Shown: piece after piece, positions 13,199-26,100 of the stretch | How the letters are laid out: each line of letters opens with the position of its first letter | Numbering within the stretch: position 1 is the first letter of the stretch | From: Cymbidium sinense | Taxonomy: Eukaryota > Streptophyta > Magnoliopsida > Asparagales > Orchidaceae | DNA length: 64,000 bases | Direction of reading: 5' to 3' | NCBI GenBank assembly: GCA_021442155.1 | Contig: CM038217.1 | Coordinates: 151,411,834-151,475,833, forward strand | Translations under genes and position numbers: made by a program | The notes under the pieces: generated by a model | Seen by the model: the letters and a program-made list of their open reading frames with translations, nothing else | Told to the model about the DNA's origin: nothing | Database searches by the model: none

Positions 13199-13244
13199 TA
13201 TATTAAAGTAGAAAATAATTCATATCTAGTCCTTACTAGATATT
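13199..13244. other. head-to-head LTR junction with filler
   Basis: Between the truncated plus-strand LTR and the minus-strand LTR lie about 46 bp matching neither in register. They include 'aggtttatattaaagtag', which resembles nearby LTR text ('tttatattaaatcagg'), as expected for template-switch filler at an end-joining junction. Confidence 0.5.
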
Positions 13245-14521
13245 TTTCCCCTACTTTACATGGATGAATAAAGTAGGATTTATATTAAATCAGGTTCTAA
13301 AGTTTTCTATGAGGGCAAGCCCCCATAGTTAATTACATCTTAAGGAAGGTGAATTTTTTAGGAATACTCTCGATTAAAATAGGCAATTATTATCTCTAAA
13401 GATTTCAAAGATATGACTATCAATAAATTGGCTATATTGGAAAATCAAATGGATTTGATCAAAAGAAGAGACTTTTTATTGAAGCCAAAGGAGATAAGTA
13501 GGGAATGCTCATGATACTAAAAAACTTAGTGAGCATTTCAATCTATTCTATGGTTGGGCATTATATGTTTGAAATTTAAAAGGATTATATGTTTGAGTTA
13601 AATTTTTATTAGATTACTAGGGCTTATAATCCCATAATACAAGATTGTTGAAATACCTAAGAGAGGAGAATTTATACTTATAGCCTGAAGGAAACAATCA
13701 CCTCAGATCCTAAATCTAGGAAACTTTAGCAAGGGCGAAAGCACGACCTAAATCTAAGCAAAAGTGACATAAGATTTACCTCCACAAGAGAGGGTATACC
13801 ACCCGACTACTGGACTTATAATCACATGGAGTGGATGCCAGCTAACTCCTCCTATGCTTTAAAACCATGTAGCCAAGTCATATGATTTTGCAAGATAGTT
13901 GGGTTATTTTTATTTAGAAAGAAATAGAAGTTCTTAAACCCACTCCCTGAGAGACTAGAGCATGAGTGGTATGAGCAATGACTTAGTCTAGTGTAAATAT
14001 TTTCAATTTTTATTTAATTTTAGACTCGTCATTTTAACAAAGGCGTTGGGATTTTTATATGTCTAAATGCATGATGAAATGAGATTATTAGCTAAATTAG
14101 AGAAAAAGAGGTATTTTCCACCACAGAGGAGACCCTCATAGGTCAAGTCTTCTCCTATCGTGCAGGATGGAAACTCTCCCTTAGTAAGAGTGAAGTAATA
14201 TGGATGCATGATATTAAACATACAACATTCAGCTAAGGGGTTGCTAAATCTTTTAGTTATCTTGATTTAATTTCTAGGCTTTATGTGAGGTTATGAGTTA
14301 TTTAGAAAAATTAGTTATGAGTTATAGTTGGGGTAGAAAATTTATTTTTCCCTAAGAGCCTAGTCGGATCTAGGCCACACATTAAATCACCATATAAGTA
14401 AGAAACTAAGAAAAGACATGCTATTTCTATTGTGTAATTTAAACATAACATCAAGCATTTCATAAATCTAATATAAAAGAATAAAAGGTCGAAAAGAGAA
14501 AATGGGTAGCCAAGATCTACC

Positions 14522-14527
14522 CTTATA
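14522..14527 (-). promoter_or_regulatory. candidate LTR TATA box (A 3' LTR)
   Basis: TGTATAAGGGTAGATC on the minus strand, in the same context as 12689, 18631, 38633 and 61117. Confidence 0.45.
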
Positions 14528-15729
14528 CAACCCAATATGAAAGAATAATTATAATTCACAAATGAATAAATGCTTGGGGGTCTTCTTATCTTCATTCTTC
14601 ATATCTCCTTCATTTCTTCATATCTCCTTCATTTCTTCATTTGAATTTCCTTACTTTAAAGGCATCGCAAGACCTCCCAAGACAAAGTCTTCTAGCTACT
14701 GCTCATCCTAATCCCCCATAACACTAATCCTAATTCCTAATACAAAATTATATTAAAAATATGAAAAGTAAATCTAACTACACCTGCAAAATAAGTGTTA
14801 GCTAAACACACCATACAACCTAAGCAATTATATGAATAATTTGGACTTAGCACCGTGCATATGGGTAACCAAGCTCAGATGTCCTAATTTAGATTATGAT
14901 TAGGGGTTAAGCAACCTATAAAAGAGAGCATTTATATTTATTTTAAGCTCCCCTTAAACACAATCCCTTGCAAAAAATATGATTAGAATAATTACAGCTT
15001 ATCATCTAGTCTACGAAGCATACACCCTAACATCTAGTCTACAATAGTACATCATAAAACCAAAGATACATGAAGCCATGCACTGCCCTAACATAAAACT
15101 AGAAGAGGTGACTTAATTGATTTGCCTTAAAGTGTGTGTATTAAGGCTTGTGTGGTATGCCTTAACTATGCTTTGTTATGATTTTCTAAGAATGACAAGA
15201 TTTAATTATAAGAGATGGTATCACTATAAGTGACTTAACTGATTTGCAAGTTTTATTTAATGTTTTTTTGTTCTATTTAGTTTACACTTAATAACTAAGT
15301 GTTATAAAGAGAAGAAAAGAGAGGGTTACTCTCTTTTATCCCTACCTTAAGTAATTTCTAAAGAAAATTAATTAGCAAGTTCTCTTTGGTGAATGACTTA
15401 TTACATGTTTTAATTAATCCTAGGTTTAGGTTTACTTTAAATGCTCTCATTCAATAAGAAAGACATCTTAAGATTAGTTAGAATTAATTACTATCACATG
15501 ACACATATTCATTAATTTATTTCCATCATATGTAATATGCACATGATTAAATCGTAAGCATACCTATACATGTCATATACCTTAGGACACTTAAAAATGA
15601 TGGATGTAAACATGTACTTTTGAAATTTAGATGTTTCATTTGATTGGATCATTTTATCATATTGATTTGAAGTTTTATCTAAATTCTTATACAAAATATA
15701 CATAAGAATGAAATTAAATAGGTACATGT

Positions 15730-16340
15730 CATTGTCAAACCAGGGAAGTGAAAAAATTAAATGACCTCCTTGGAGCTAGCTAAAGCCTCATATTCCTAGG
15801 ATGTCCAAACTATATACCCATTACATTCAAACATATGCAAATTTGCATACATGAACATAAGAAAGAGAGCTCTAAGTCATATTATTAATTAATTCAACAC
15901 CATAATCATTCATGAATGCATGGATTTTTAATAAAAGATATTGGGTTCTAATTCCATAATTAAATACACACACACATGTATAAGAGACATAAGCTAGTAC
16001 ATGCCATTATTAACCAGGGAAGTTAGGTAATTAAATGACCTCCTTGGGGCTACTTAAAGCCTCGTATTCTCAGGATATCTAGACTAAATATTTGCTTTTC
16101 TCAAATACATATGGATGTATAGATAAATATAGGAAGGATATCCATGCAAAAGTTATATTTTTATTTGATTGAAATATTTATGCATATGGAGTAAAGTCTT
16201 ATCCAAACTATAATATTAAAATACATAAGAATGAAATCAAATGGTGTACATGCCATTGTTAAACCAGGAATGTGAGGTAATCAAATGACCTCCCTGGGGG
16301 TAACAAAAGCCTCGTATTCTCGGGATGTCCAAGCTATATA
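15730..16340. repeat. ~265-bp tandem repeat in LTR, three units
   Basis: Units begin near 15730, 16000 and 16255, with the 'tcaaatgacctcc' and 'gcctc.tattc' landmarks. The first is close to the unit at 62290. Confidence 0.8.
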
Positions 16341-17125
16341 CTCATTAACATTCTTACTTATATAAATCAATATATGAATGAAAGAAAAGAAACTTCACTT
16401 CATACGCTTAAGCTATAATCACATACATCTCCTATGTATTTATAATTAGCATTCATAGCATGTATAATCATTCATTTATAAACTTTGGAAAATAGATTTG
16501 GATTTAATAATTATAATAACCACACATATATTAATTTAAATTAGCACATGAAGCTTGACATAAAGGAAACCATTTGATTTAATTAATTTTGGAAAAAGAA
16601 GAATGGATGATCACAAGTGATATATAATGTTTAATATGATTGGAAAAAAATAGAAGGACATAAGCACATGATTTCATTCAATCCAACTAATTCCTAAGGA
16701 TAATCGTACTAAATAAGCTCATTTAAAATAAAGCAAAAATTCTTAATGTCATTTTTAAATCCATGTTTGATTTGATTTAAGAAATGTGAGAAATGTTTGG
16801 TAATTCTAATCCCATTCTCCATGTGTGAGTTAATTTGATTTAATGAGAATCAGTTAAAATAAATTTTATGGATTAATTAGGTTAAGGTGTGAATTAGATC
16901 AATTAATTAAGCCCTTACCTATGTTATCTCAAGATAATTAATTAAATGATTATGAGCCAATGTAATATGCAAATGAAATGAAAAGTAAATAGTAATGCTC
17001 CTATGAAATGAAAGGGGCCTAATACAATTAGCTCACAATCATTAATTAATTAAGCTTAAGGAACTTAATTACTTTTATGATTTTCTCACACATGTGAGCC
17101 AACCATAATTTCATTAACTCTCTTT

Positions 17126-17130
17126 AGGCT
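17126..17130. repeat. target-site duplication, left copy
   Basis: AGGCT immediately before the solo LTR; the partner is AGGTT at 25233-25237 (4 of 5 identical). Five base pairs is the usual duplication for Ty3/gypsy insertion. Confidence 0.75.
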
Positions 17131-18630
17131 TGTGGTGTTTATTTTCAGATTCTCTGTGTATGGGTGGGGGGATACCATGCAGATCTGAGGGTGTACTTAT
17201 TGAGGTGATCAAGTACGATATTGAGGAATAGTATACTATCTCGAAAGATAGAAGTCACTACCCTACAATGGACCTAATCACCGAATAAGGACTCCTAAGG
17301 CATGATGGGTCTTCGAATATATCAAAGATTTTCCCCCTACTTTACATGAATGAATAAAGTAGGGTTTATTTAGACCGGGTTCTAAAGTTCCCTATGGGTG
17401 CAAGCCTCCATAGTTATTTACATCTTAAAAAAAATGAATCTCTTAAGAATACTCCTGATTAAAGTAGGCGATTGTTATCTCCAAAGAATTCAAAGATAGG
17501 ACTATCAATAAATTGGTTGTGTTTTAGAAAATCAAGTGGGATTGATCACAAGAAAAGAGTTATTATCAAAACCAATAGAGATGAGTAGGGAGCCCTTATG
17601 ATACTAGGAAGCCTAGTGAGCACTCCAATCTATCCTATGGTTGGGTTGTATATATTTGAAGTTGATGAGATTTATTTATTTGAGTTAAAATTTTATTAGG
17701 AATTTAGGACTTATAATTCCACAATACAAGATTGTGAAAATGCATAAGAGGTGAGGATTTATGCTTGTAGCCCATAGAAAATGACAACAGTAGATCCTAA
17801 ATCTAGGGAGCTTTGGCGAGGGCTAAAGCATGACCTAAATCTAAAAAAGGGTATATGGTTTACCTTCATAAGAGAGAATAAACTACCCGACTGATGGTCT
17901 TATTACCACCTGGAGTGACACCCAGCTAACTCCTCATACTCTTTAAAAACATGTAGACAAGTCATATGCTTTTGCAAGATGGATAGGTTGTTATTATTTA
18001 GAAAAGAAACTAAATTCTTAAACCTACTCCCTAAGATACTAGAGCTCGAGGGGTATGAAAATGACTTAATCTAATGCAAATTTTTATCAAATTTTATTTA
18101 ATTTGGGACTCTTTATTTTGACACAAGGTATAAGATTTTATATGCCTAAATGCATGAGAAGTTGGTTATGGGCCAAATCAAGAGGGAAAGAGGTGTTCTT
18201 CCATCATTGGCTCTCAAAGGTTAAGCCCTTACTATCTGGCCAAGATGGAAGCCCTCCCATAACAAGAGTGAAATAAAATGATTATGCATGATATTAAATA
18301 TACAACATCCAACTAAGGGGTTGCTAAATATTTTATTATCTTGATTTAATGCTTAGGATTTTATATGAGATTATGAGTTATTTTAGAGGTTTAGTTATGA
18401 GTTGCTAATTTGGGTAGAAAAATTAATTTTTATCCTAGAAGCCTAATCGAATCTAGGTCATAACAATCAGCAATCATAAATAAACTATGAAAATGTATGA
18501 TTTTTCTAATGCACAAGCTAAACAAAATATCAAATAATTTTATAAAGCTATCACAAAAAAAATAAAAAGGCCACTGCGGTTAGGTACTGTCATACAACCC
18601 AAAAAGAAATATGAGTAGCTGAGCTCTACC

Positions 18631-18636
18631 CTTATA
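18631..18636 (-). promoter_or_regulatory. candidate LTR TATA box (solo LTR)
   Basis: GTTGTATAAGGGTAGAGCTC on the minus strand, followed by AGCTAC; same context as the other four copies. Confidence 0.5.
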
Positions 18637-19869
18637 CAACCCGGATTACAAGAGAATAATTGCAATTACAAATGATGAATGTTATGGGGGTCTTCATTCT
18701 TTATTCTTCATTCTTCATTTATTCATCTTTCATTTCTTTATTTGATTTGCACCATTTCTTTCTTCATTTTGGCTTGATTTGGATGTGCTTGCTCCAAATG
18801 CATTACATGGTACATAAGACTTGGTCTTATAACCAATGTTCATCCTAATCCCCCATAACACTTATCATAATCCTAATGTAAAATTATATTAAAAGAAGGA
18901 AAGCAAATCTAGCTACATCTGCAAAATAAATGTCAGCTAAACACACCATACAATCCAAGCAATTATATGAATAATTTGGACTTAGCACCCCGCACATGGG
19001 TAACCAAGCCCACCTATCCTAATTTGGATTATACTTTGGGGCATAAGCAACCTGCACAGCAAAAGCATTTATATTTTTATTTAGCAGCCCCTTAAGCACA
19101 ACCCCCTGCAAAAAGCATGATTAGGCTAATATTAGCCTAACATCCAGACTATGCACATACACCCTAACATCCAGTCTATAACAATATATCACAAAACAAG
19201 CATACATCAAATCATACATCGCCTTAACATAAAACTAGAAGTGGTGACTTAGTCTAATGTGTGTGCATTAAAGCTTGTGTGGTATGTCCTAACTATGCTT
19301 TAGAGTTATAATTTGCTAAGTGCGAGGGATTTAATTTATAAAAGATTGATTTCTCTTTAAATGATTTAATTGATTTGAAGATTTTACTTATTATTTTCTT
19401 TTATTTCATATGGCTTACACTTAACAACTAAGTATTATAAAGAGAAGAAAGAGAGGGAACCTCTCTTTCATCCCTACCTTAAGTCACTTCTAAAGCAAGT
19501 TAATTAATCAATTTTCTTTAATGAATGGCTTATTATATGTTTTAATCAATCCTAAGTATAGGTTCACTCTAAATGACCTTATTCAATAAAAAAGACATAT
19601 TAAGATTAATTATAATGAATTACCATCACATAACACATGTTTATTCATTTCTTTACATCATGTATATCATGCATATAATTAAATCCTAAGCATACCTATA
19701 CATATAATATATGTCTTAGCACACTTAAATGATTAATGCAAAGAAGTGTGTTTGGAATTTAGATATTTCATTTGATTGAATTATGAATGCATGTCTTTTA
19801 TAATAGAAAAGAGGGATTTCATCGGTTAGCTAAGTACACATTCATATGTATAAAAGTTTTAAGTTAGCA

Positions 19870-20195
19870 CGTCACCATTGTTCTACACTAGGGGCGTAAG
19901 GTACAAGACCTACTTAGGGCAACTTAAAGCCTCGCAGCCCTAGGATGTCCAGACTAATATACCACTTTTCTTATGTACATATAGATGTATAAGAAACTAT
20001 AAGAATAGAAAAATTCATGCAAAAGTTGTATTTAATTTATGATTCTTATTCATTGGTCATATCACACATACATATATATATAAGAGTTTTAAGTGAGTAC
20101 GACACCATTGTTCTACACCAGGGGCGTAAGGTATAAGACCTACTTAGGGCTACTTAAAATGTCGCAGCCTCGGGATGTCCAGACTAATATACTAC
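19870..20195. repeat. ~240-bp tandem repeat in solo LTR, two units
   Basis: Two diverged units near 19870 and 20095, sharing 'caccattgttctacac', 'aggggcgtaaggta' and 'gatgtccagactaatata'. They correspond to the three- and five-unit arrays in other LTRs. Confidence 0.75.
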
Positions 20196-21939
20196 TTTTC
20201 TGAGATACATGTGAATGTACAAAAAGAACCACAAGAACGAGAAGTCATGCAAGAAGTCATATTTGATTTGATTATATGATTTACATATGTGATATGAAAT
20301 TATTCCTAAGTCTTAACATGGAGATGCATAGGAGTAGATTTAGAAAAATGTTGTGTTCTTTTCAAATGAACTATACATTCATAAATCCCATGAAAATCCA
20401 TATAAGGTGAGGAAAGAGAGCTTCATATTGCATATCTTGTATTATCAACACATGCAAACTTATATATATTTATAATTAACATCACTCCATATATTATAAT
20501 TGATTTATGGGCTTCTGAAGATAACTTTTGATTTAATAGTAATAATAGCCACACATATTTTTAATTTAAATCAACACATGCAATTTGACATAAAAGAAAC
20601 CATTTCATTTAGTTAATTTTAAAATAAATGAATGCATGATTACACGTCAAGCAACATTTAACATGATTGGAAAGAAATAAAGGAACATAGGCACATGATC
20701 TCCTTCATTCCAATTAATTCATAAGGACAATCATACTACATAAGGCTATTTAAAATAAACCAAAGTTCGTTAATTACATTTTTAATTTTGAGTTTGATTT
20801 GATTTAGGAAATGAAAGAGGTTTGCTAATCTTAATCCTATTCTCCATGTATGACTTAATTTGGTTTAATGAATAAGTAATTAAGTTAATTTTATGGTTTA
20901 ATTAGTAAGGTATGAATTAAGCCAATTAATTAACTCTTGCCTACATCACCTTAGGTTAATTAACTAATTAATAATAAGCCAATATGATATGCAACCATAT
21001 GAAAAGTAGATTTGCAATGCTCTTAAGAAATGAAAGGGGACTAATACAATTGGCTCATGATTAATAGTTAATTAGGTTTAAGGGATCTCACTCAACTACT
21101 TTTATGGTTTTCTCACACATATGAGTTAACCATAATTTCATTATCTCCCACTTTGGGTTATTGAACACCCAAAGAGCTACCCAAGATTAATTAATGGTTG
21201 CTTAGGTATGAAGTGAATTTTAGATTGAGTTAATCAAGCTTATTAATTAATTGATTGAATTCTTTGATTATATTTTGATTAGAATGATGAAATTAATTTA
21301 GGGAAAGGGATCAAGGACAAGGACTCAATCCTAACCCCTAAGTCATTTCAAACACTCAATTAGGCTATGATATTTTTTATCTTGGAGATTAATTAATTAA
21401 TTAAGAAATTAATTACCTCATTAATCATTAACTAATCAAATTCCAAAAAAAATGAAGATAACTTAGGAAATAAATTAGGAAAAGTATCTCAACCACATTA
21501 CCTAAGCTCCCTTGCTGTTTGACATAGGTGATTAGGCTTAACAAATTAATTAAACCATTGTTCATTCACTAATGATCACTAATTAAATTAAAAAAGTGAT
21601 TAAGGCTTAATTAATTGATTTCCCTAATTATGCAACCAATTAAATCCCAAAAAAATGGGAGAGGTAGAGGTCATCCCCCCAAACATCCACAGAAAGTTGG
21701 AGATAAATTGAGTGATTAATTAAGAAATAATTAAGCTAATTAGATTTTCAATTAAACCTTAATTAAGCTAAAAGCACTATTCAAAATCAAATAATAATAA
21801 TTTTTCTAGATTATACTCTGAGATATCTTTAAAATGAACCCAATTTTGTATTTTTTGGATTTCTCCTAGGATTAGTTATGATTTTTAGAAGTTTTAGGCT
21901 TAAAAATGGATTAATTAACCCTAATTAAAGCCTTAATCA

Positions 21940-22025
21940 CATCAGGCCACGTGGCGGCTGATGCAGCGCGCTTTCCACGTGATGCCGCGAGAGTGGCTAT
22001 TTAAGTTGTTACATCCAAAGGCTAT
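21940..22025 (-). promoter_or_regulatory. GC-rich block with two G-box cores (solo LTR)
   Basis: Contains CACGTG twice ('ggccacgtggcgg' and 'ttccacgtgatgcc') followed by 'gtggctatttaagttgtt'. It is the homologue of 9385-9480. CACGTG is a known plant bZIP/bHLH binding core; a role in LTR activity is inferred only. Confidence 0.4.
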
Positions 22026-22429
22026 CTCAGATGGAGGTGGATGCAGTTTCTCCATGGACCGTCCGATTTAAGATCAGATGGTCGTGATTCAATCTGCAGT
22101 TTAGAGGAGAAATCAAAGGATCTAACGTGTGATCAGATCAGGACCATCCATCTTGATCACATGGAATGGACGGTCTATGATCTATCTCCTCCTGAGCGGT
22201 GAGCAAAGGATACCATCCATCATTTATCGCTTGATCTGAGCTCACCCGAGCTTGGCTGGAGATGAAAATTATCCCACACCTTCACGGAAGCAAAATAAAG
22301 AAATCCAGCGATAAAAATCGCATGACATAAAATTTTCTTTCACAAAAGACTAACCTATTTTCATTCAAGGATCAATTTTAATGGCATACTCACTAGAGCT
22401 TGTGACCGGCGGTTCCAATGATTGAGGAA

Positions 22430-22452
22430 GCTTCGTTTGATAGAAATGAAGC
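22430..22452. other. conserved 9-bp LTR hairpin (solo LTR)
   Basis: GCTTCGTTT and AAATGAAGC around GATAG. Relative to GTCT/AGAC in the copies at 41981 and 26509, one pair has changed from C-G to T-A on both arms. Confidence 0.6.
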
Positions 22453-23209
22453 CCTGTTGAGCCGCGTGAGCCTTGATTTGGTGTATTTTTGCTCGAAGAC
22501 CAATCCATGGCACGTAGGCAATCGGTCTTGATTGAACTCCACCCTCTAGTTGTCGAGAAGCTTGGAAAATGATTCATTTTGGCTCGTCTAGGTCCAAGAA
22601 TGGTGTGTGCAAATTTAATTACACTTTGGTGGAGGTTTGAGCAAATGACAATCAGATTGAGGCTCCTATATTTTGATTTCATGTAAAACTGAGAGTGGGA
22701 ATTTTGGGGACCTCAGAAGCCTTGAAAATTGCTCTAGGATCTCTTTCCATGGCTGCTAGGGTTAAATCAAGTGTGTCCTATGAGTTTGAGTGCGAATGAG
22801 AAGGGTATACCCCCTGATTCCTTGGATTGAATGGCTATGGCTAGTTTGGATTTTTCTTGATCATTTGGCCATTTCAAAGGGTTATGGAGGTCTTTGAGTG
22901 GATGATGTGGCTCGGTTTGGTTGGGTAAGGGTGTGGAGGTGGCTGTCAAGGGAGGTAGTGGATGCCTTTGGTGGTTTGAAATGCTCCAATGGGAATGGGG
23001 AGGTGATTTTACCTCTCCATTAGTCATGGCCAATCCAACCACCTTCGGGTCAAGTCAGCCATGGTCCTTGGTGCCTAAGTGGACCTATGAATGGGTGCCA
23101 AGTGGTTAAGGGGAGGAAATGACCAAATATGCATGTGTCTTATCTCATGGGATGCCCTAGACCAAAGGGGAAAGTAGTCATTTAGCTATGAGTTTGATTT
23201 AGGCAGATT

Positions 23210-24130
23210 TGCGATGGGTCAAAAGTGGGTCAGCCCAAAATTTCAAGTGGTTTGGAGTTTATTTGATTTGATTTGACTTGATTTGATATATTTAGGTCAA
23301 ATTGGGTTAGGTTGGGTCAAGTTGACCAATTGGTCAAATTGGGTCAAACTAAGGGTTGGGACAAGTTCACATGCCCAATTAGAGTGTATTGGTGTCATTG
23401 GTTTGATTCAATTTGCTTTGGATTTGATTATGGCTCATTTGGGTTCATATAGGTCAAATGGGTCAAATAGACCAAGTTGACCAATTTGACCATATTGGGT
23501 TGGGTTGGGTGTTTAGTCAAGTTCAATTGGCTAATTGAAAATGATTGTAGGCTTTGGTTTGGTTTAATTTGGATTTAATTTGAATTTTGGTCAATTTGAC
23601 CATTTAGGTCAATTTGGGCTGTTAGTCTAGTTGATCAACAACTTGGGCTCAATATGGCTTTGGTCAAGTTCAATAATCAATTTGAAATGAACTTGAGCCA
23701 TTGGTTGTAATCAATTTGAATCAAATCATGATTTGACCCATTTTAGTTTTTTAGGCCAATTTGGGTCAACTTGGGTCAAATGGCCAATTTGGGTTGGTTT
23801 GGCTCAAGTGAAGGTTTGGTCATGTTCAATCATTGATTATGAGTAAGTTTGAGTTAATGATTTTAATCAATTTGGCATATGGTAGATTTTGGCTAGTTTG
23901 AGTTTCATTTGGGACTAAATGTTGACTTGGTCAAAGGCTAGGTTTGACTTGTTTGACCTAATTTAAGGCAATTGATCATCCTAGGGTGGTTGTTGGTTAT
24001 GTTGTGAGGTTTTAGAAGGGCTTAGTTCAATCCAATTTGGGTTGGATTAGAACTTGGCTCAAAAAGGTTCCTTTAGGCCACTTTGAGTTAAGTGAGCATA
24101 AATGGGTTAATTGGCTTGATCATGGCTTGA
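23210..24130. repeat. TTGACC/GGTCAA-dense block (solo LTR)
   Basis: The same block as 3060-4150 in reverse complement, dominated by GGTCAA, TTGACC and 'tcaatttgg' words in roughly 150-bp units. Confidence 0.7.
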
Positions 24131-25232
24131 TTCAAGTTTAGTTGAACTCACACATGAGCCTAGGATTGAAATATAAATCCAATTGCAAGTGGTTTGGAGC
24201 CAAATGGGTTTTGGTTCATATGATAATTTCAAGTTAAGAGAGGTCAACATGGACTTGACTTGGGTTAACTTGGGTTTGGTTTGATAATGGTGGTTTATGT
24301 TTATATTTTGGTCAATGATTGTAGGAATGATTGAATCATGAAGGAATCCATGAGTTTTGAATTGGTTTGGGTATCATTTAGCCAAGTTCAAGAATTTGGC
24401 TAAAAGGGCTAAAATTGGGAATTTGATTTGATTTGGGTTTGGTTTTGGCCATTTGAATTTATACTCAATTTATATTTGTGAATATAAATGAAGATATAAA
24501 TGGGCTATGAGAAAATCACTTTGAGTTTGGAGTCATTTGGAAGCGAATTTGACCAAGTCTAGGGATGTAGGTCAAAAGGGCTTGACTTGGGAATTGAATT
24601 ATTTTGATTTAGAGGGTTTGAACTTGGACTTCATTTATATTTATGAACATCATAAATGAAGGGCCCGGATTATGAAAAATCAACCAAATTTGGGTTGGCT
24701 AAGCATATGAAGGTGGTTCATATGGCTTACGAAGGGATTTTGGAATTTGAATTTGATTATGGGATTCAATCACTTGGAGTTTGGAATTGATTTTTGATTT
24801 GGAATTTGGATTTGATTTTTGATTGAATTTGATATTTGAAAAAATCAATTGAATTGGGGTTGATTTGAATTTGGATAAGGCTAAGTCCATAAGATAAAAT
24901 CAAAGGGCTTAGGAAGGGATTTGGAGTTTGAATTTAATCATGGGTTCCAGTCATTTGATAGTTGGATTTGATTTTGGAATTTGGATTTGAATTTGAGATT
25001 TGGCTTGGAAGAAGGAAGCAAGGATTGGGTTTAGGCTATAGGGTAGGCAAGTCCTCCTAAATCTTTAAGCCACAACATATTCCTATGGCTAACACTTCTA
25101 AGTATCTTGGGTTAGGTTAAGTGTTCACCTAGTCACTAGAAGTATCTTAAGACTAAAGAACTCTTAGTGTCTATAAGAATCCTAGATCTATGATGAGGAA
25201 GTTAAGAGCTCTCTCTAAAAGTGAGGTCAACA

Positions 25233-25237
25233 AGGTT
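25233..25237. repeat. target-site duplication, right copy
   Basis: AGGTT directly after the solo LTR terminus ...GTCAACA; partner of AGGCT at 17126-17130. Confidence 0.75.
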
Positions 25238-26014
25238 ATTGAACACCTAAAGCTCTACCCATGAATCAATTAAAAGAAATCAGATGCAACTACCCTTTTA
25301 ATTAGGTTAATCAAGACATTAATCCATTTCTCTTTACTTAATTACCAAATTTAATTGATTATCCTTTGAAATGAAATGGGCTTAAGGGGGAAAATGTTGG
25401 GAAAGAAGTCCCAACCTAATTCCATAATCCCTCTCATTCAATTAAACATGATTTGGCAAGATTGAATTTCAAATTAACCAATTAGGCCACTAATTAGTTA
25501 ATTAAATATTAATTAGAATTTTGGTTGAAAAAGTGAAGGAAATTTAGGTAAAAGATTAGGAGAGAGGCCCCAATCCAATTCTCTAAGTCTCCCCACTATT
25601 CAATAGTGATTAAGGGGTCTAATGTGTTGATTAATTACTATCACATACTTAATTATCACTTTGTTAAGTTAAAAGAGTAATTATGGCTTAAACAATTTAT
25701 TTGCCTAATTAATCAACCAATAAATTCCAAGAAAAATAGGGGAGGCAGAGGTCATCCTCTTAAACATCCTCAAAAAGTTTAAAATTGATTGGTTAAATAA
25801 TTAAGGAGTAATTAGGCTAATTAAAATTTTAATTAAACCCTAATTAAGCCAAAATTACTATTCAAAATTAATTAAAAATAATTTAATGGATTCTCCTCTG
25901 AAATACCTTTAAAATGAGCCATTATTTATATTTTTTTAGATTTTTCTACAATTAGTTATTAATTATTGAAGTTTTAGGCTTAAAAAACATTAAATAACCT
26001 TAACTAAGCCTAAT

Positions 26015-26100
26015 CTCGTCGGCGCCATGTGGCGCGCTGACATGGCACGCTTTCCACATGGTGTCGCAGGATTGGCTATTTAAGTTATCACATCTGCACA
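26015..26100 (-). promoter_or_regulatory. GC-rich block of LTR (A 3' LTR)
   Basis: Contains 'gccatgtggcgcgctgacatggcacgc', 'ttccacatgg' and 'ggctatttaagtt'. It is the homologue of 9385-9480, with clustered short dyads. Confidence 0.35.

Larger units (their letters stand above)
13245..17130 (-). mobile_element. 3' LTR of element A, 3' half (interrupted)
   Basis: Collinear with 59840-64000 (LTR of element B), with which it shares long near-identical runs, and less closely with 17337-21160. It carries the twin-hairpin area (13308-13362), the TATA motif (14522-14527) and three ~265-bp units (15730, 16000, 16255). It lacks about 200 bp of the LTR 3' terminus at the 13245 junction. It stops at 17130 in 'ctctttaggct' and resumes at 25233 with 'aggttattgaac'; joining the two sides restores the uninterrupted order seen at 21120-21180. 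It is therefore the left part of an LTR split by the solo LTR 17131-25232. Confidence 0.88.
17131..25232 (-). mobile_element. complete solo LTR, 8102 bp, nested in another LTR
   Basis: In plus-strand coordinates it runs TGTGGTGTTT...GAGGTCAACA; in element orientation it begins TGTTGACC and ends ACCACA, a standard TG...CA pair. It is flanked by AGGCT/AGGTT, and the sequence outside is one LTR of the same family interrupted at this point. No internal region is present, so it is a solo LTR left after LTR-LTR recombination. Contents in plus-strand order: twin hairpins (17392-17447, degraded), TATA motif (18631), two ~265-bp units (19870, 20110), AT-rich tract, GC-rich block with two CACGTG cores (21940-22025), conserved hairpin (22430-22452), TTGACC block (23210-24130), AT-rich units (24410-25000) and terminal block. 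It is clearly more diverged from its host LTR than that LTR is from 59637-64000. Confidence 0.9.

Noticed and set aside
22365..23480. Several short open frames on both strands over the LTR (22365-22682, 22767-23042, 22921-23109, 23283-23480)
   Set aside because: They fall in the GC-richer and TTGACC-repeat parts of the solo LTR, are not kept in frame in the other LTRs, and resemble no protein family.
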